Shown: positions 36,486 to 47,135, numbered from the stretch's first letter. The stretch: DNA of 64,000 bases from Aurantiochytrium sp. KH105 (GCA_003116975.1 BGKB01000070.1:9810-73809); one strand, 5' to 3'. Made by a program: numbers and translations. Notes: generated by a model not told the origin, from the letters alone.

Positions 36486-39325
36486 TTAAGACGCAGCGTC
36501 GAGCGCGCCAAGAAATGATGAAAATACAGTCTGCAGGCGATTCGCCTTGAGCTTGGTCTCGTCGAGCTCGCCTTGAGGGTCAGAAAGGGCAACAATGGCC
36601 CCGCCCGTGCCCACACTAATTCCCGCTGGCGTCACCACCGCGGTTCGAATGACAATGTTGAGGTCAGATGCGCCCGTAAGCGACACAAACCCAAGGGCAC
36701 CAGAATAGACGCCGCGCTCTTTGGGTTCGAGTTGATCGATGATCTGCATCGTGCGAAGCTTGGGCGCCCCCGTCATGGAGCCGCCCGGAAATGCGGCCTG
36801 AATCGCACGAAGCGTGGGCGGGAAACGCTGCGCGCGGGGAGCATGTGGCCGACCAAAATCATCTTCATCGAGACTCAGTTGCCCACGCACCGTAGAAACT
36901 AGCTGGTGCACAGTGGTAAAAGACTCGATCTGCATGAGCTTGGGAACGCTCACGGTGCCGACCTTGCAAACTTTGCCAAGGTCGTTGCGCACCAAGTCGA
37001 CAATCATGAGGTTCTCTGCGCGGTCTTTGACGCTGGTGCGGAGCTCCTCGGCGAGTGCAGCGTCCTCTTCGGGAGTCTCGCCTCGATGAATCGTTCCCTT
37101 GATGGGTTTTGACTCGACAACGCCATGTGCGCTCGCGCGCAGGAACCGTTCCGGAGAGCTACAGCAAACAGCAAAGTTGGAAGTCGGCTCGCCCCCCTCG
37201 TACTTGCTGCTAGGAGCCTTTACTTCAAGAAAAGCGGCATACGGCGCCGGATTCGCTTGACGCAACATCTTGTATGTGTCAAAAGCACGATCACGAATGC
37301 GCTTGTCCTCGAGACTAAGCTGCTTTGTAAGGCAAACCTCGTACGTTTCGCCAGCGCGAATCTCCTCAATGCAAGACTTAACAAGACCGATATAGCCTGG
37401 GTCGTCCACCGTGCTGCGAAGCGGACCGCCTCCCAAAGATGAAGAGGCCGCTGTCTGACGAACTGACACAACGCCGGGTCCCGCCGACACGGTGCCGTCT
37501 GCGGTTTCCGGCGCGGCGCTGCCGCGAGCAAGCGCCTTGAGTGTGCTGTGCGCATTGACTCGCCATTCCATCTGAGCAGACTTTGTCGAAGCTTCGTCAT
37601 TCTCGAAGGTGACGAGCCAGCACATGTTGGTGTCATGGTCCCACGCGACGAGACGGTCAGCAAAGAGAAAACTGGCATCTGGGACATGGGTATCGCCTTC
37701 GCAGCACTGCGTCTTTGATGATTCTGGTGCTGGAGATGGCTGGCCGCTGTCTGCGTCAACGGTGGCTGGAGAAGGAGCTCGCGCGCGCTTGCGAGAGACG
37801 GTTTTTTCCTCGAGGGAGTCTCCGAGCGTTTCACTTTCAGCAGAGTCTGTCGAGACGGACGATCGTCGCGGCAGTGTCTTCTTCACACCACAGAATCGAC
37901 GCAGACCATAGCCAAAGAAACCAACATACCCAGAGGCGAGAGCAAAAGGGAGATCCCAATCCTGAAGAGGCCTCGGCGCGCCGTCTGAACGGGAGGATTC
38001 TGGGCCACACGGGTCAGACTGCACGACAAGAAAATCTGCGTCGTGGCGTTTGCTCTCCATGTCGTGTGCCAGAAATTCGAAAACGTCCTCCGTTTCGGTG
38101 CACTGAGGTTGCGACCATGTTCCGTCGCTTGCAGCACGGTAGGCGCGAAGTTCATGAGGCGGGCGTCCGTGATCGGTGCTGTCTGCGATCGCGCGGCTCT
38201 CAGGGTCCACGTAGAACTCCACTAGCTCTGCAAGGGGACCATTGGCATTACCCATGAAAGAGAATCGTGTCTGGGAGGGGTCCCCGGGCCGCGGCACCCC
38301 GCCATCGAGGTCGCGCGTGGCAGAGTCCAGCCAGAAGCGCGACTCGGACCGCTCTGCAGCGTCTTCAACGGGAAAGAGCGTGGAAAAGACCTTTTCGGTG
38401 CTGATGCGAGCTGCTGGTGCGTTGTCATTCGCTGTAAAGTATGATACAGGCTCTACAACAACACGGTGCGCTCCCAGCGCCAGCTGCGCGCCAGGTGTAG
38501 ACGTGGTCTCGGCCTCTGTGAGGCTCTGATGAAGATAGGGCGTTTCTACAACTGGCTGTTGCCCCATTTGGGTGCCATTCTGACGCGCCCAAAAGTCGAC
38601 AGAGAGCTTCAAGAAATTACGGACAAGATCCGCGCCGTGCTCGGAGCAAATGGATTCCGGATGGAATTGCACACCCACGCTAATTCGGTCGCCCGAGACG
38701 GCAAGGGCCATGATGGCCCCATCGTCCGAGCGCGCCGTGACACGGACGTTTTCCGGGAGCGTGTCCTCTTGAACAACAAGCGAATGGTAGCGCACAACGT
38801 CAAAGGCCGAAGGGATGCCCTGAAAAAGGCCATTGTCTTGCGAATCGAGCACATTGACTTTGGTGACGCGACCGTGCATGGGTTCTTGACCCCGTACAAC
38901 GCGGGCGCCAAAGGTCGCGGCGAGGAGCTGATGACCCAAGCACACACCAAAGACGGGCACGGATGCGTCGCGCGCGGCGCCGGCGCTGAGCCCTACATCG
39001 GAAGGCGTGTGCGGAGAACCGGGGCCGGGCGAGATGACAACCTGGTGGAAATCTTTCCCGGGCTTCAACGTCTTGCACAAAGTGTCCCAGTCGGCGCCAA
39101 AGTCGTCGTTCTGCACGACCACGGGTTCCCGCCCGCTCACGGTGGCGATAAGCTACGTCCGTCCAAGCACCGCACGTACTTTGTGAGTTAGTCAACCTGC
39201 TACTACTTGTCTGCTCGACATCGTCGAGTCCCTCTTTCTCCTTGCCTTCATTCACCTACCTGGAACAGGTTGAACGTGTAGCTGTCATAGTTGTCCACGA
39301 GCAGCGTCGTCGACGGCGTCGCCAT
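36486..39325 (-). CDS. Aminodeoxychorismate synthase, fused glutamine amidotransferase and PabB-type synthase (two exons)
   Basis: Exon 1 is 39325-39260 (22 codons), exon 2 is 39152-36486; total 910 residues. Exon 1 begins ATG GCG ACG and encodes LLVDNYDSYTFNLFQ, the conserved start of class-I amidotransferases. Exon 2 continues LIATVSGREPVVVQNDDF. The amidotransferase part has the catalytic FGVCLGHQ and the QFHPES His/Glu. The C-terminal chorismate-binding domain has TYEVCLTKQL, RAENLMIVDLVRNDLGKVC, PGGSMTGAPKLRTM and VGTGGAIVALSD. PIKGT, with the Lys diagnostic of aminodeoxychorismate synthase rather than the PIAGT of anthranilate synthase, gives the specificity. The enzyme makes 4-amino-4-deoxychorismate from chorismate and glutamine for p-aminobenzoate and folate. 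No PabC lyase domain is fused. Confidence 0.93.
39153..39259 (-). other. Spliceosomal intron in the aminodeoxychorismate synthase gene (107 nt)
   Basis: On the minus strand the intron starts GTAGGTGAAT and ends GGACGTAG. A TTGACTAAC branch-like motif lies about 35 nt before the acceptor. It is phase 0 and contains in-frame stops. Removing it joins NLFQ to LIATVSG exactly as expected for the amidotransferase fold. Confidence 0.9.
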
Positions 39326-40610
39326 TCTTGCTTGCTTTTTGGCTTGCGTGCAAGTCGTACTCCTGGAGCGTCTACGCTACGCGCGGACGACGCGACACGG
39401 AGCGCGTGGCGCCAGCCAGCCAGCCGGCCAGCCTCGATCGATCGATCGCCCGCCCGCCCGCCCCTGTCCTCCGCGCTGCGGCTCTCGAAGCGGGTCTGCG
39501 CGTCTGGTCTGCCCGAGTCTCCCTTGGTTGGGCGGGCCACGTAGTACTAGCTAGCTAGCGAGCACGCGAGGCGCCGACAAGTCGCGCCGGGCGCTATACC
39601 CGACTTGCGGCGACGCGGCGCAACACGAGAATGCGCCGCCTTCAGTGGCCTTCGGCTGGCCGCGCAAGCACGAGCGAGGAGAAGAAAAGTGATAGGCAAG
39701 GAGGGGCGGGGCGGAGAACGGGGAGAGAACGGCAGAAAGAACGAAAGAAAAGACGGGCGCCCGCTCCGGCCGGGCGCCCGCATACAAGGCAGCAGGCGCG
39801 CGCCCTGCAGCTCGTATCCCGAGAGAAGCCGCGGCGGAAGCCATAGAACGCGGCGGAACTTCACCGGGCGCCGGCGTCGCGGGGTTCTCGCTCGTCGCCG
39901 AGGTTAGTTTTTTCCTGTCGTTGTTGCCACCGCTGGCGCGCCGCGCCACAAAAAAGAAACGAAGAAGAAAACACCTTCCACGGTTTAGTAAGGCGGGGCG
40001 ACTTCACCTTTCATGGCTTCAGGCGGGAGAAGACATTGGTGAGGACATTGATCGACTTTGTAGAATACAGGCCTGTAGCAGAAGGCCTGTGTATAGTGCT
40101 GCAGCTGCAGCTGCCGAGAACGAGGTCTCGATCTGAGTCACAAGCTTGCTCTGACAGCTACGGAGAGATGGGATCATGGTCATATTCTTCTTTTAGAGGT
40201 GATGGATGGATGGATGGATGATCGATCGCCTTCTTCACTACCTACAGTCAAATCGACCAATTCGACTCAGCCGCTCCCGGTAAGGGAAGAGCAAGTTTTG
40301 ATTGCTCGACGCCTTGGGAAGGGACCAATTATAGCCACTATACTCCAGAGCACATCGGAACGGGTGGCCAGAAAGAGAACGCAAAGAACGTTCAAGTTGG
40401 AGAAAGAAAAACCGAGAGAACGTTCTTCTCGCCGACGAGTGGCGCGAGGCCATACGAGCAAGCAGCAGGGCGCGAGAGCGCGGAGAAGCACGCCCGAGCG
40501 GGACGTGGCTGGCCGGAGCGCGCCCAAGGACCTTGGTCGAGCGGAAGCCAGGATTCAGAAGAAGAAATCGAAGAAGAGGAGGTAGAAGAAGAAGTTGCAA
40601 GCAGTCGAAG
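39326..40610. other. Divergent intergenic region without a supported gene
   Basis: About 1.3 kb between aminodeoxychorismate synthase (-) and YbeY (+). It holds short CCAG, ATCG and GCCC repeats near 39410-39470, an AGGCCTGT duplication near 40070-40090 and purine-rich DNA near 40550-40600. The open frames here are low-complexity and unrelated to known proteins. Confidence 0.55.
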
Positions 40611-41549
40611 ATGGCCGCGAAGGGATGGCGCAAAGGCGCGGCGGGCTGGGGGACCCTGGTCTCACTCGCCTCGGAGAGTAAGCTGCCAAGACTTGATAAC
40701 GCGCTGCTGCGCTGGCCCCCGGGCGCCAGCGGTCGTCAGGCCCGCGCGGAAATCCTCGCCGATGCGCAGCGCGTTGTCAGCCTCCTGTGCAAAAGGTCGC
40801 TCCTGGAAAAGCCCAAGTCCCCGGTCGACAAGCATCTCGGGGCCTGCGTTGGTCTGCATGCCCTCGTGCACGCGCAAATGGAAACTGAAAGGCCTACCAT
40901 GGGCGTGAGCTTGAGTTTGGTCTGCGACGAGACCATTGCAGAGCTCAACGAAAACGACCGGGATGTACCCATGCCCACGGACGTGCTTTCGTACCCCATG
41001 TTCGCAATGCACGCCGACTTTGAAAGCAACGGCGGTAGCATCTCCATGAATGGCAACGCGGCAGCGAGGATGTCGAGCGAAGAACTGCTCAAAGACATGT
41101 TCGACCCATCACTCATGATGAAGAATGGCCCCGATGGCAATATGCAAGCGTTTGACGAGGAGTTTCGCAAGGAGCTCGACAAGTGGGGAAGTGAGGAGGA
41201 TGACGAGGACATTGACTTGTCCAAGTACGAAGCCGCGGCGGCAGACACGGAATACTACGAAGGCGCTGACGCTCTCAAGGAAGTGGACTTGTCTGCAAGT
41301 GAGGACGCCACTGCCTTTCTCGGCGACCTCATCATTTCCGCTGACACGGCCGCTCTTCAGGCGGAGGAGCGCGGTCATAGTCTGCGCGATGAGATTCGTA
41401 TCCTGCTCGTCCATGGCGCATTGCATTTGGCGCTCTTTGACCACGAGACGAAAAAGGACGCCAAGTTAATGCGTCAGGCCGAGGACTCTTTTCTCGAGGA
41501 GCTTGGCTGGAACCGTTCCAAGGGCCTGGTTACGCTGGGCCTGGACTGA
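40611..41549 (+). CDS. YbeY-type endoribonuclease / rRNA maturation factor, with acidic insertion
   Basis: 312 residues from the first in-frame ATG (AAGATGGCC context). Conserved parts: the beta strands MGVSLSLVCDETIAELNENDR and PTDVLSYPMF, the LGDLIIS strand, and the zinc motif HGALHLALFDH with its three histidines, followed by the usual AEDSFLEELGW helix. Between DVLSYPMF and LGDLIIS there is an extra ~100-residue acidic segment (41013-41318) absent from bacterial YbeY. The first ~35 residues are basic and amphipathic, compatible with an organelle-targeting presequence. YbeY proteins act in rRNA 3'-end processing and ribosome quality control in bacteria and organelles; a mitochondrial role here is inference. 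Confidence 0.9.
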   Translation: MAAKGWRKGAAGWGTLVSLASESKLPRLDNALLRWPPGASGRQARAEILADAQRVVSLLCKRSLLEKPKSPVDKHLGACVGLHALVHAQMETERPTMGVSLSLVCDETIAELNENDRDVPMPTDVLSYPMFAMHADFESNGGSISMNGNAAARMSSEELLKDMFDPSLMMKNGPDGNMQAFDEEFRKELDKWGSEEDDEDIDLSKYEAAAADTEYYEGADALKEVDLSASEDATAFLGDLIISADTAALQAEERGHSLRDEIRILLVHGALHLALFDHETKKDAKLMRQAEDSFLEELGWNRSKGLVTLGLD

Positions 41550-41734
41550 TAGGTCTCCATTATCGATTGTTAGTCATTGTATTTTCCCTCTCTTTTTTTC
41601 TTTTTGCTGCTTTGCTTTTGCTATGATGAGCAACCAACATGACGGTTAAAATGTAGCCCTAGGCGTGCTATTGCTGTACGGTAGCGTTTGTCTGCGTATA
41701 CGTCAGCTAGCCAGCCAGCCGGCCAGCCAGCCAG

Positions 41735-41769
41735 CCAATCAGCCAATCAGCTAGCTAGCGCTTGATTGG
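41735..41769. promoter_or_regulatory. CCAAT-box cluster
   Basis: CCAAT at 41735-41739 and 41743-41747, and the reverse complement ATTGG at 41765-41769. CCAAT is the NF-Y core site in eukaryotes. Functional relevance here is inference. Confidence 0.3.
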
Positions 41770-41958
41770 CCCTCCTTGCGAGCCCGACCGCACCGCAGAC
41801 TAGATCTTTCGTTGCTACGTAGGTTACCCGTCGCTCGCTCGCTGCCATCCAGGCTTGTCGCACGATCGCTATGCCAGCGTTCGTTGCGTCGAAGGTAGGC
41901 AGGCGCTTGAACCCTTGGTAAACCCATACAGGCTCTGGCGCGCTGCTCGTCCCCTGCT

Positions 41959-41982
41959 GCTCGTGCTCGTGCTCGTGCTCGT
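41959..41982 (+). repeat. (GCTCGT)4 hexanucleotide repeat
   Basis: Four perfect units in the intergenic region upstream of the LRR gene. Confidence 0.9.
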
Positions 41983-43515
41983 GCTGCTGCTGCGCGCAGA
42001 CGCAACGACGACCGCGACCGAGGCTCCATCAGCGAATCACTGAAAACTTTAGCGGCTATCACGGTGATCGCCAGAATCATGCGCACGCACTCACTGTCAC
42101 GGCTCGGGTCATGAACAAGAACAATTAGTAGGCCTATTTGTCTCGTGCGGACTTCGGCCGTGGGCGAGAGCCAATCCTTCTGCGCCGCGCACTACTGGCA
42201 CGCGCAGCCATTGAAGAAAGGGCTGCAGCGAGAGCAGCACGAGCGAACAGCGGCAGTGGTGGCGCCCGACCTCTGGCTGCCTGCCTGTCGCCGAGCTGCG
42301 CCACGAACTGGAGTGCTGTTCCCTCGCGCGCGCGCAAGAGCACTTTATCGACCGTCGACCTACCAGGCAAAGAGAGCGTCTTTCGCCGCCGGCCCTTACG
42401 TCACGCCGGAAAAGTCTTTTCCCGCACCCCCCTCTACCAACACTGTGTTTCTCTCTGCATATCCGATCCGGCAGCAACTCCCACAGCTCAGGCAGCGGAA
42501 GTCTGCGGCCACTGGAACGAGCGCCTCTCGCAACTCGCAGAGGAGGCCAGAGGCCAACGGGCGCGGGAAGCACAGGGCGCGTCCGCGGCGCCTCCGTCCT
42601 CCACTGCGGCCCGCCCCGCGCGGCCCAGACTTCCCTCTCTTTCAGCCTGAGAGAAAGCCTCGTGCGCTGCAGCACTTGCGTGCCCTTTCCGTGCCTGGCC
42701 TCGCCTTCCGCGTCCTCGAAGCCATCACCTGCAGCTCGTCTCCGCGCTCCCCGTCCCGGTCTCGCGACCGCTCTTCTTGCGTCAGTCTTCTCTCGCGTCC
42801 TCGAGCTCGAGTCCCATGGCATCGCCGCGCGAGGCGTGGGCAGGACTGGCACGCGTGCGCCCACGTCTCTACGCGATTAGGCTACTAACAGTAGGCCTAA
42901 GCCAGAAAAATTACCTCGCGTCTCCTTGTACGTATCCATCGTCTTCGGCAGCAGCGCGCGAGCAAAGCCGAGCGAAGACGCAGGCCGGCCGGCGCTCGCT
43001 GCGCGGTCTTCATCGGCCGCGTCCCGGGAGGCCTTTGCTCTGTGCTGGTCATGCGCCATTTCCTCTCCTCATCTTATCTCATCAACCAACTGATCCTCCT
43101 TCCCTTCCCTTCACTAACCCGAAGCAGCAGCAGCAGCAGCAGACCCGAAAGAAACGAGAAATCCCTCGCGCCACGCCGCGCCCGCGCGACGCCGGCCCGC
43201 CCGCGCAGGACCTCGGCGCGAGCGCAGCGCAGACGCGCGGCGGCAGCGCGGCCCGAGCGCGCGGCCCGGCGCGAGGCTCGGCTCGGCCGGCCGGACCGCG
43301 CGAGGGAGGAGGGGGGAGGTCCAGACGCAGGCAAGAAAGGTCGCGCATCAGGGATCCTCGAGCTCGCGCAGAACTCGAACTCGAACTCGAACAAGGGCGA
43401 GAGCGACAAGCGCGAGGGCGACAAGCGCGAGGGCGACAAGCGCGAGGGGGGCGAGGAGACGGAGGCGGAGGCGGAGTCGGAGACGAACGTCGCGAAGCCT
43501 GGGGGCGAGGAGAGG

Positions 43516-46500
43516 ATGGGCGCGTCCATGAGCGGGGGAGACGCGGGAACGGTCCGGCGCAGAGCGCGGCCGACGCACGGAGGCGTGGTCTTCGCGGGGG
43601 AGCTTGACGTGGGCGGCGCCGACGTGCACAATATCGTGCGCCAGCTCCGCGCTCAGCAGCGGATGCAGACCCAGACTTTGCCCCAGCAGCATCAGCAGCT
43701 GCCGCCGCAGCAGCAGCAGCAGCAGCAGCAACGACGGACGCATGACCAACCGATGCAATCCGCGCGTCGCGCCACTCGCGCTGCGCACGGCCAGGAGCGA
43801 CGTCCGCAGTTGCGTTGGCAGACAGCGCAGCACGCCAATCAGAGACGACAACAAGAACAACAAGACCAACCAGTTCAGCAACAGAATCAGAGTCAGAATC
43901 AGAATCAAGAGCAGCAGAAGAAACCTCGCACACGAACGTATCGCGTGCAAACCAACTCTTCCGAAGTGATCAAGTCCGTCGCACAGCGAAACGTTCTACC
44001 CCTTGGCATGCCGAGACGCCCGAGCGTGAGCGCCTTGCCCTCCCAAATTGCATTCACAGCGCCCGTCACGGGCGCTGTGAATGATGCTACGCAACCGGCG
44101 CTTGCCTCATTCGCGGATCGCGCGACGCGGTCCATCTCCGTCCCCAGCCGCCCGCCGCCATCGTCGCTCCTCGAGGCAGAAAGCGATTATGCACGGACTG
44201 CCGCCGAGACGCTTCTGGCGGTCCAGGATCACGACCTCGTCTCTAGCCCACTCAGCCTCGTCGATCTCTGCATGCGCACCCTTTGCCAGCACACGGAAGA
44301 CTGGGTCGCGCGCGACGGCACTCCGCGCATGAATCTGCGCGCTTTGCCCAAGGAAATCGCTTTACAACTCTTTGAAATGGCGCGCAAACACAAGCTCTTG
44401 CGCGAAGACATTCTCGCCGCCTTTCACCGCTGCGAGATTGCAGAGGTACGTCTTGCTCAGTATCCCGGCATTACCGACAATTGGCTCCCGGACATGACGC
44501 GGCTCGTCGGCCTGCGCATCCTTGACCTCTCGCATTGCACAAGCATCACCGACGAAGGTTTGCGCAGCATCGGCGCCCTCGGCTTTGGTAAAGGGGTGCT
44601 CGAGGTCCTTCGTCTCGAGTCTTGTGTAGCGCTCACAGATGCCAGCGTCGCTTTTGTCGTGTCTGCCTTGTCGAACACGCTTCGGGAACTTAACCTTTCG
44701 GGCTGCCCGCGCCTCACCGACGCCACGCTTGCACGGATCATCATGGCTAAAGAACTGCGCACCCTGAATCTGAATCGCTGCCAACTCTTTACGCCAGTCT
44801 ACCTTTGCCAGCTCGCGCTGCTTTGTAATCTGCGCAGTCTTAACGTTGGCCTCATCCCAAACGTGGACCACAACGTTCTTTCCGCCTTCCGGCCTAACCT
44901 TCAGCGCGGGGCTCCGCTCCTGCTCGACGCCATCGAGCGTTGCTATGACGCCACCGACCATTCCTTCTTTCCGAGACAACAGCGCCAGGCTCCTTCCATC
45001 GAAGCCGTCTTTCAAGATAATGCCTCGTATCGCTCCATGGCCTCGTTCTTCGAAAGCGATGATGACGACATTGAAGAAGAAGATGACTTGGACGAAGATG
45101 CAACTTTGATGGAAGAGGTCGGCGATGTACATGGTCTTATCGAAGACCCGCGCGCGAACTCGAGGCTCCGCGATCCGATTCATTCATCGGCAAGTGATCT
45201 TGAAGATGCGCGCGGGTACGCAGATGCAGGCTTTGTCATGGAGAGTGATGAGTTCGACATTAGCGATGACAATAGCGACCCACGTAGCAGTAGCAGTAGG
45301 AGCAGCACGTCCTCAGCCACTGCGCTGTCAGCAATGTCGTCGCGACGCGTCTCGCTCAACTCCATGCTCTCCTCGCCGCTCAGTGGATCCACTCGCACTC
45401 TTTCGTTGTCCCCGCAAAGCACGGCGTTCTCGCACGATGACCACGACGCTGAGGAAGCGTCCTCCTTGCGACTCCAAAGACAAGAGCCACGAGGAGGTCA
45501 AGGAAGCGGCGCTCGCGCGACGTCAAGCCTCGAAAGCGAAGAAGAGCCGACAATGGAGTCGCTTGGCCATGAACTTCGTGGAGGTAGTCCTCAGCCCCAG
45601 CACCAGCTGCCACCGCAATCTTCCCAGGGAAGTTCGCCTGACCCGTTCTTGCGCCGTGTCTTGCGCCCACTCAAGTCTTCTGGATCAATGAGTCGTCGCC
45701 GATCAGCATGGAAGCGGCGCAAGTCGCGCGCTCGCCAGGATTCATACAGCTCTTTTGCCTCGTCGAGCACGAGCCCAAATCTGGATACCGGTGCTTCCGT
45801 GAAACCCTTTTCCTCGTCGCGCGGATCGTGCCCGTCCATCGTTTCCACGTTGACTCGTGCGCCATACGATCTTGCAACCATCTCGTCTCAATTCGAGAAT
45901 GCAGACCGCTGCGGGCTCTATAACCTCGAGCACCTGGACGCAGGGTTTTGCAGCGTCGACGATCTTGGTGCGCAGCATCTTTCTTGCCTGCGAAATCTCC
46001 GCTCGCTTGTGCTTGCGCAAAACCCGATCACAGCTGCGGCCGTTCCATGCCTCACGCAACTGGTTGCGCTCGAGCACCTCGACGTGACACAGTGCTCTTC
46101 GTTGGGCAATGGCGCAGCGCAGCTGTTGTCTTTGCCCAGCTTGAAGAGTCTCAGCCTCGAATACGTCCCCGTGGTTCGTCTCGCTGATGACGAGAACTTT
46201 GGGCAGCTTCAGGAACTCAATCTGTCCAATACCTCCGTGGACGACCGCTCGCTCGCCATTTTGGCCAAGCGTGCACGTTCGCTGCGGAGCCTCAAGCTCG
46301 AATCGTGTCGCATCACCGCGAGCGGACTCGCGCATCTCGTCGCTCTCGTCCACTTGCACACGCTCGATCTGAGCGAGACCGATTTGGACGACGACTCCAT
46401 GCGCCATGTCGCGGTGCTTCCTGCGCTTGTAGACTTGAACCTTTTTCAGTCTGGCGTTTCGGACGCGGGCGTGAGCATTCTTACACAGCGTCTTTACAGT

Positions 46501-46974
46501 CTGGAGCGGCTTAACATTGACACCGGCGATATTTCCGGTCCCTGTCTCTTGCGTTTGCGCTCGCTTCGCAATCTCAAGCACCTCGATCTTTTTGGGGCCC
46601 ATGTGACGGACCGAGGCTGCCGCGACCTCATGGCCGCTGGCCTCGCCCATCTTGAGTCGCTGGAGATTTGCGGGGGTCTCATCACCAACACCGGGGTTTC
46701 TCACTTGTGTTCGATGCGCGCCAAGCTCAAGCGCCTGAACCTCTCGCAAAACGCAGGTATTGGCGATGAGGCTGTCAAATGTCTCGCGCAAGCTTTTGGC
46801 ATGAGCATGCGTTCCCTCTCGCTCTCTGGCACACGAATCACGAAGCGCTCCATCACTCTCATGTATTCATTTGTATATCTCGAGGAGCTCGTGGTTCGTG
46901 GCTGCAAGCTGCCAAGTATGGCGCTCCTTAGTTTGCGTCAAAACCTTGCAAATCTTTGGTTTGTGATCCAGTAG
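43516..46974 (+). CDS. Large FBXL/AMN1-type leucine-rich repeat protein
   Basis: 1,152 residues from ATG 43516. An earlier in-frame ATG at 43051 would add 155 low-complexity residues, and I cannot exclude it. The N-terminal third is Gln/Arg-rich with a CAG glutamine run near 43708. A helical block (SLVDLCMRTLC, RALPKEIALQLFEMA; 44240-44430) resembles the segment that precedes LRRs in adaptor proteins. Cysteine-containing LRRs follow (44450-44880; LDLSHCTSITDEGLRSIG, LNLSGCPRLTDATLARI). A ~340-residue acidic/Ser-rich insertion comes next, then a second LRR array (45890-46960; LKSLSLEYVP, LHTLDLSETDLDDDSMRHV, LKRLNLSQNAGIGDEAVKCL). These LRRs are of the type found in F-box ubiquitin-ligase adaptors and AMN1, but I see no clear F-box. 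Substrate unknown. Confidence 0.85.
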   Translation: MGASMSGGDAGTVRRRARPTHGGVVFAGELDVGGADVHNIVRQLRAQQRMQTQTLPQQHQQLPPQQQQQQQQRRTHDQPMQSARRATRAAHGQERRPQLRWQTAQHANQRRQQEQQDQPVQQQNQSQNQNQEQQKKPRTRTYRVQTNSSEVIKSVAQRNVLPLGMPRRPSVSALPSQIAFTAPVTGAVNDATQPALASFADRATRSISVPSRPPPSSLLEAESDYARTAAETLLAVQDHDLVSSPLSLVDLCMRTLCQHTEDWVARDGTPRMNLRALPKEIALQLFEMARKHKLLREDILAAFHRCEIAEVRLAQYPGITDNWLPDMTRLVGLRILDLSHCTSITDEGLRSIGALGFGKGVLEVLRLESCVALTDASVAFVVSALSNTLRELNLSGCPRLTDATLARIIMAKELRTLNLNRCQLFTPVYLCQLALLCNLRSLNVGLIPNVDHNVLSAFRPNLQRGAPLLLDAIERCYDATDHSFFPRQQRQAPSIEAVFQDNASYRSMASFFESDDDDIEEEDDLDEDATLMEEVGDVHGLIEDPRANSRLRDPIHSSASDLEDARGYADAGFVMESDEFDISDDNSDPRSSSSRSSTSSATALSAMSSRRVSLNSMLSSPLSGSTRTLSLSPQSTAFSHDDHDAEEASSLRLQRQEPRGGQGSGARATSSLESEEEPTMESLGHELRGGSPQPQHQLPPQSSQGSSPDPFLRRVLRPLKSSGSMSRRRSAWKRRKSRARQDSYSSFASSSTSPNLDTGASVKPFSSSRGSCPSIVSTLTRAPYDLATISSQFENADRCGLYNLEHLDAGFCSVDDLGAQHLSCLRNLRSLVLAQNPITAAAVPCLTQLVALEHLDVTQCSSLGNGAAQLLSLPSLKSLSLEYVPVVRLADDENFGQLQELNLSNTSVDDRSLAILAKRARSLRSLKLESCRITASGLAHLVALVHLHTLDLSETDLDDDSMRHVAVLPALVDLNLFQSGVSDAGVSILTQRLYSLERLNIDTGDISGPCLLRLRSLRNLKHLDLFGAHVTDRGCRDLMAAGLAHLESLEICGGLITNTGVSHLCSMRAKLKRLNLSQNAGIGDEAVKCLAQAFGMSMRSLSLSGTRITKRSITLMYSFVYLEELVVRGCKLPSMALLSLRQNLANLWFVIQ
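44051..44083 (+). repeat. Perfect 15-bp inverted repeat with 3-nt loop inside a coding region
   Basis: The arms CATTCACAGCGCCCG (44051-44065) and its exact reverse complement (44069-44083) flank TCA. They lie in frame in the LRR gene and encode the local peptide AFTAPVTGAVN. A GC-rich 15-bp stem with a 3-nt loop would be stable in mRNA. Confidence 0.95.
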
Positions 46975-47009
46975 GCCTTCAGCTATTCTTACACACATAC
47001 ATACCTTCG

Positions 47010-47027
47010 TAGGCCTACATAGGCCTA
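47010..47027. promoter_or_regulatory. Paired TAGGCCTA palindromes in a convergent gene spacer
   Basis: Two copies (47010-47017 and 47020-47027) 2 bp apart, about 36 bp after the LRR gene stop codon. Confidence 0.35.
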
Positions 47028-47043
47028 CATTCAAAAATTTACA

Positions 47044-47072
47044 CATTCATTCATTCATTCATTCATACATAC
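47044..47072 (+). repeat. (CATT)n / CATA tetranucleotide repeat
   Basis: About five CATT units followed by CATA units, in the 161-bp spacer between convergent genes. Confidence 0.85.
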
Positions 47073-47135
47073 AAAAACATGAGTTTTCTTTTCCATTTCC
47101 TTTACTCCGCACAAATCAACTATAGCTCTGACACA

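Larger units (their letters stand above)
41550..43050. other. Intergenic region with microsatellites and CCAAT cluster
   Basis: About 1.5 kb between YbeY and the LRR gene, both on the plus strand. It holds GCCA-type repeats near 41705-41735, a CCAAT cluster, a (GCTCGT)4 array and two TAGGCCTA palindromes. No conserved coding segment is visible on either strand. Confidence 0.5.

Noticed and set aside
36486-39140. Aminodeoxychorismate synthase starting at GTG 39140
   Set aside because: GTG there is an internal Val codon; the upstream exon with ATG 39325 supplies the conserved amidotransferase start.
36486-39152. Anthranilate synthase as an alternative product
   Set aside because: The PIKGT motif with Lys marks aminodeoxychorismate synthase; anthranilate synthase has Ala at this position.
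43082-43950. Minus-strand frames of 200-283 codons opposite the LRR gene N-terminus
   Set aside because: Ala/Ser/Arg-rich antisense of CAG- and GC-rich sequence, with no family signal.
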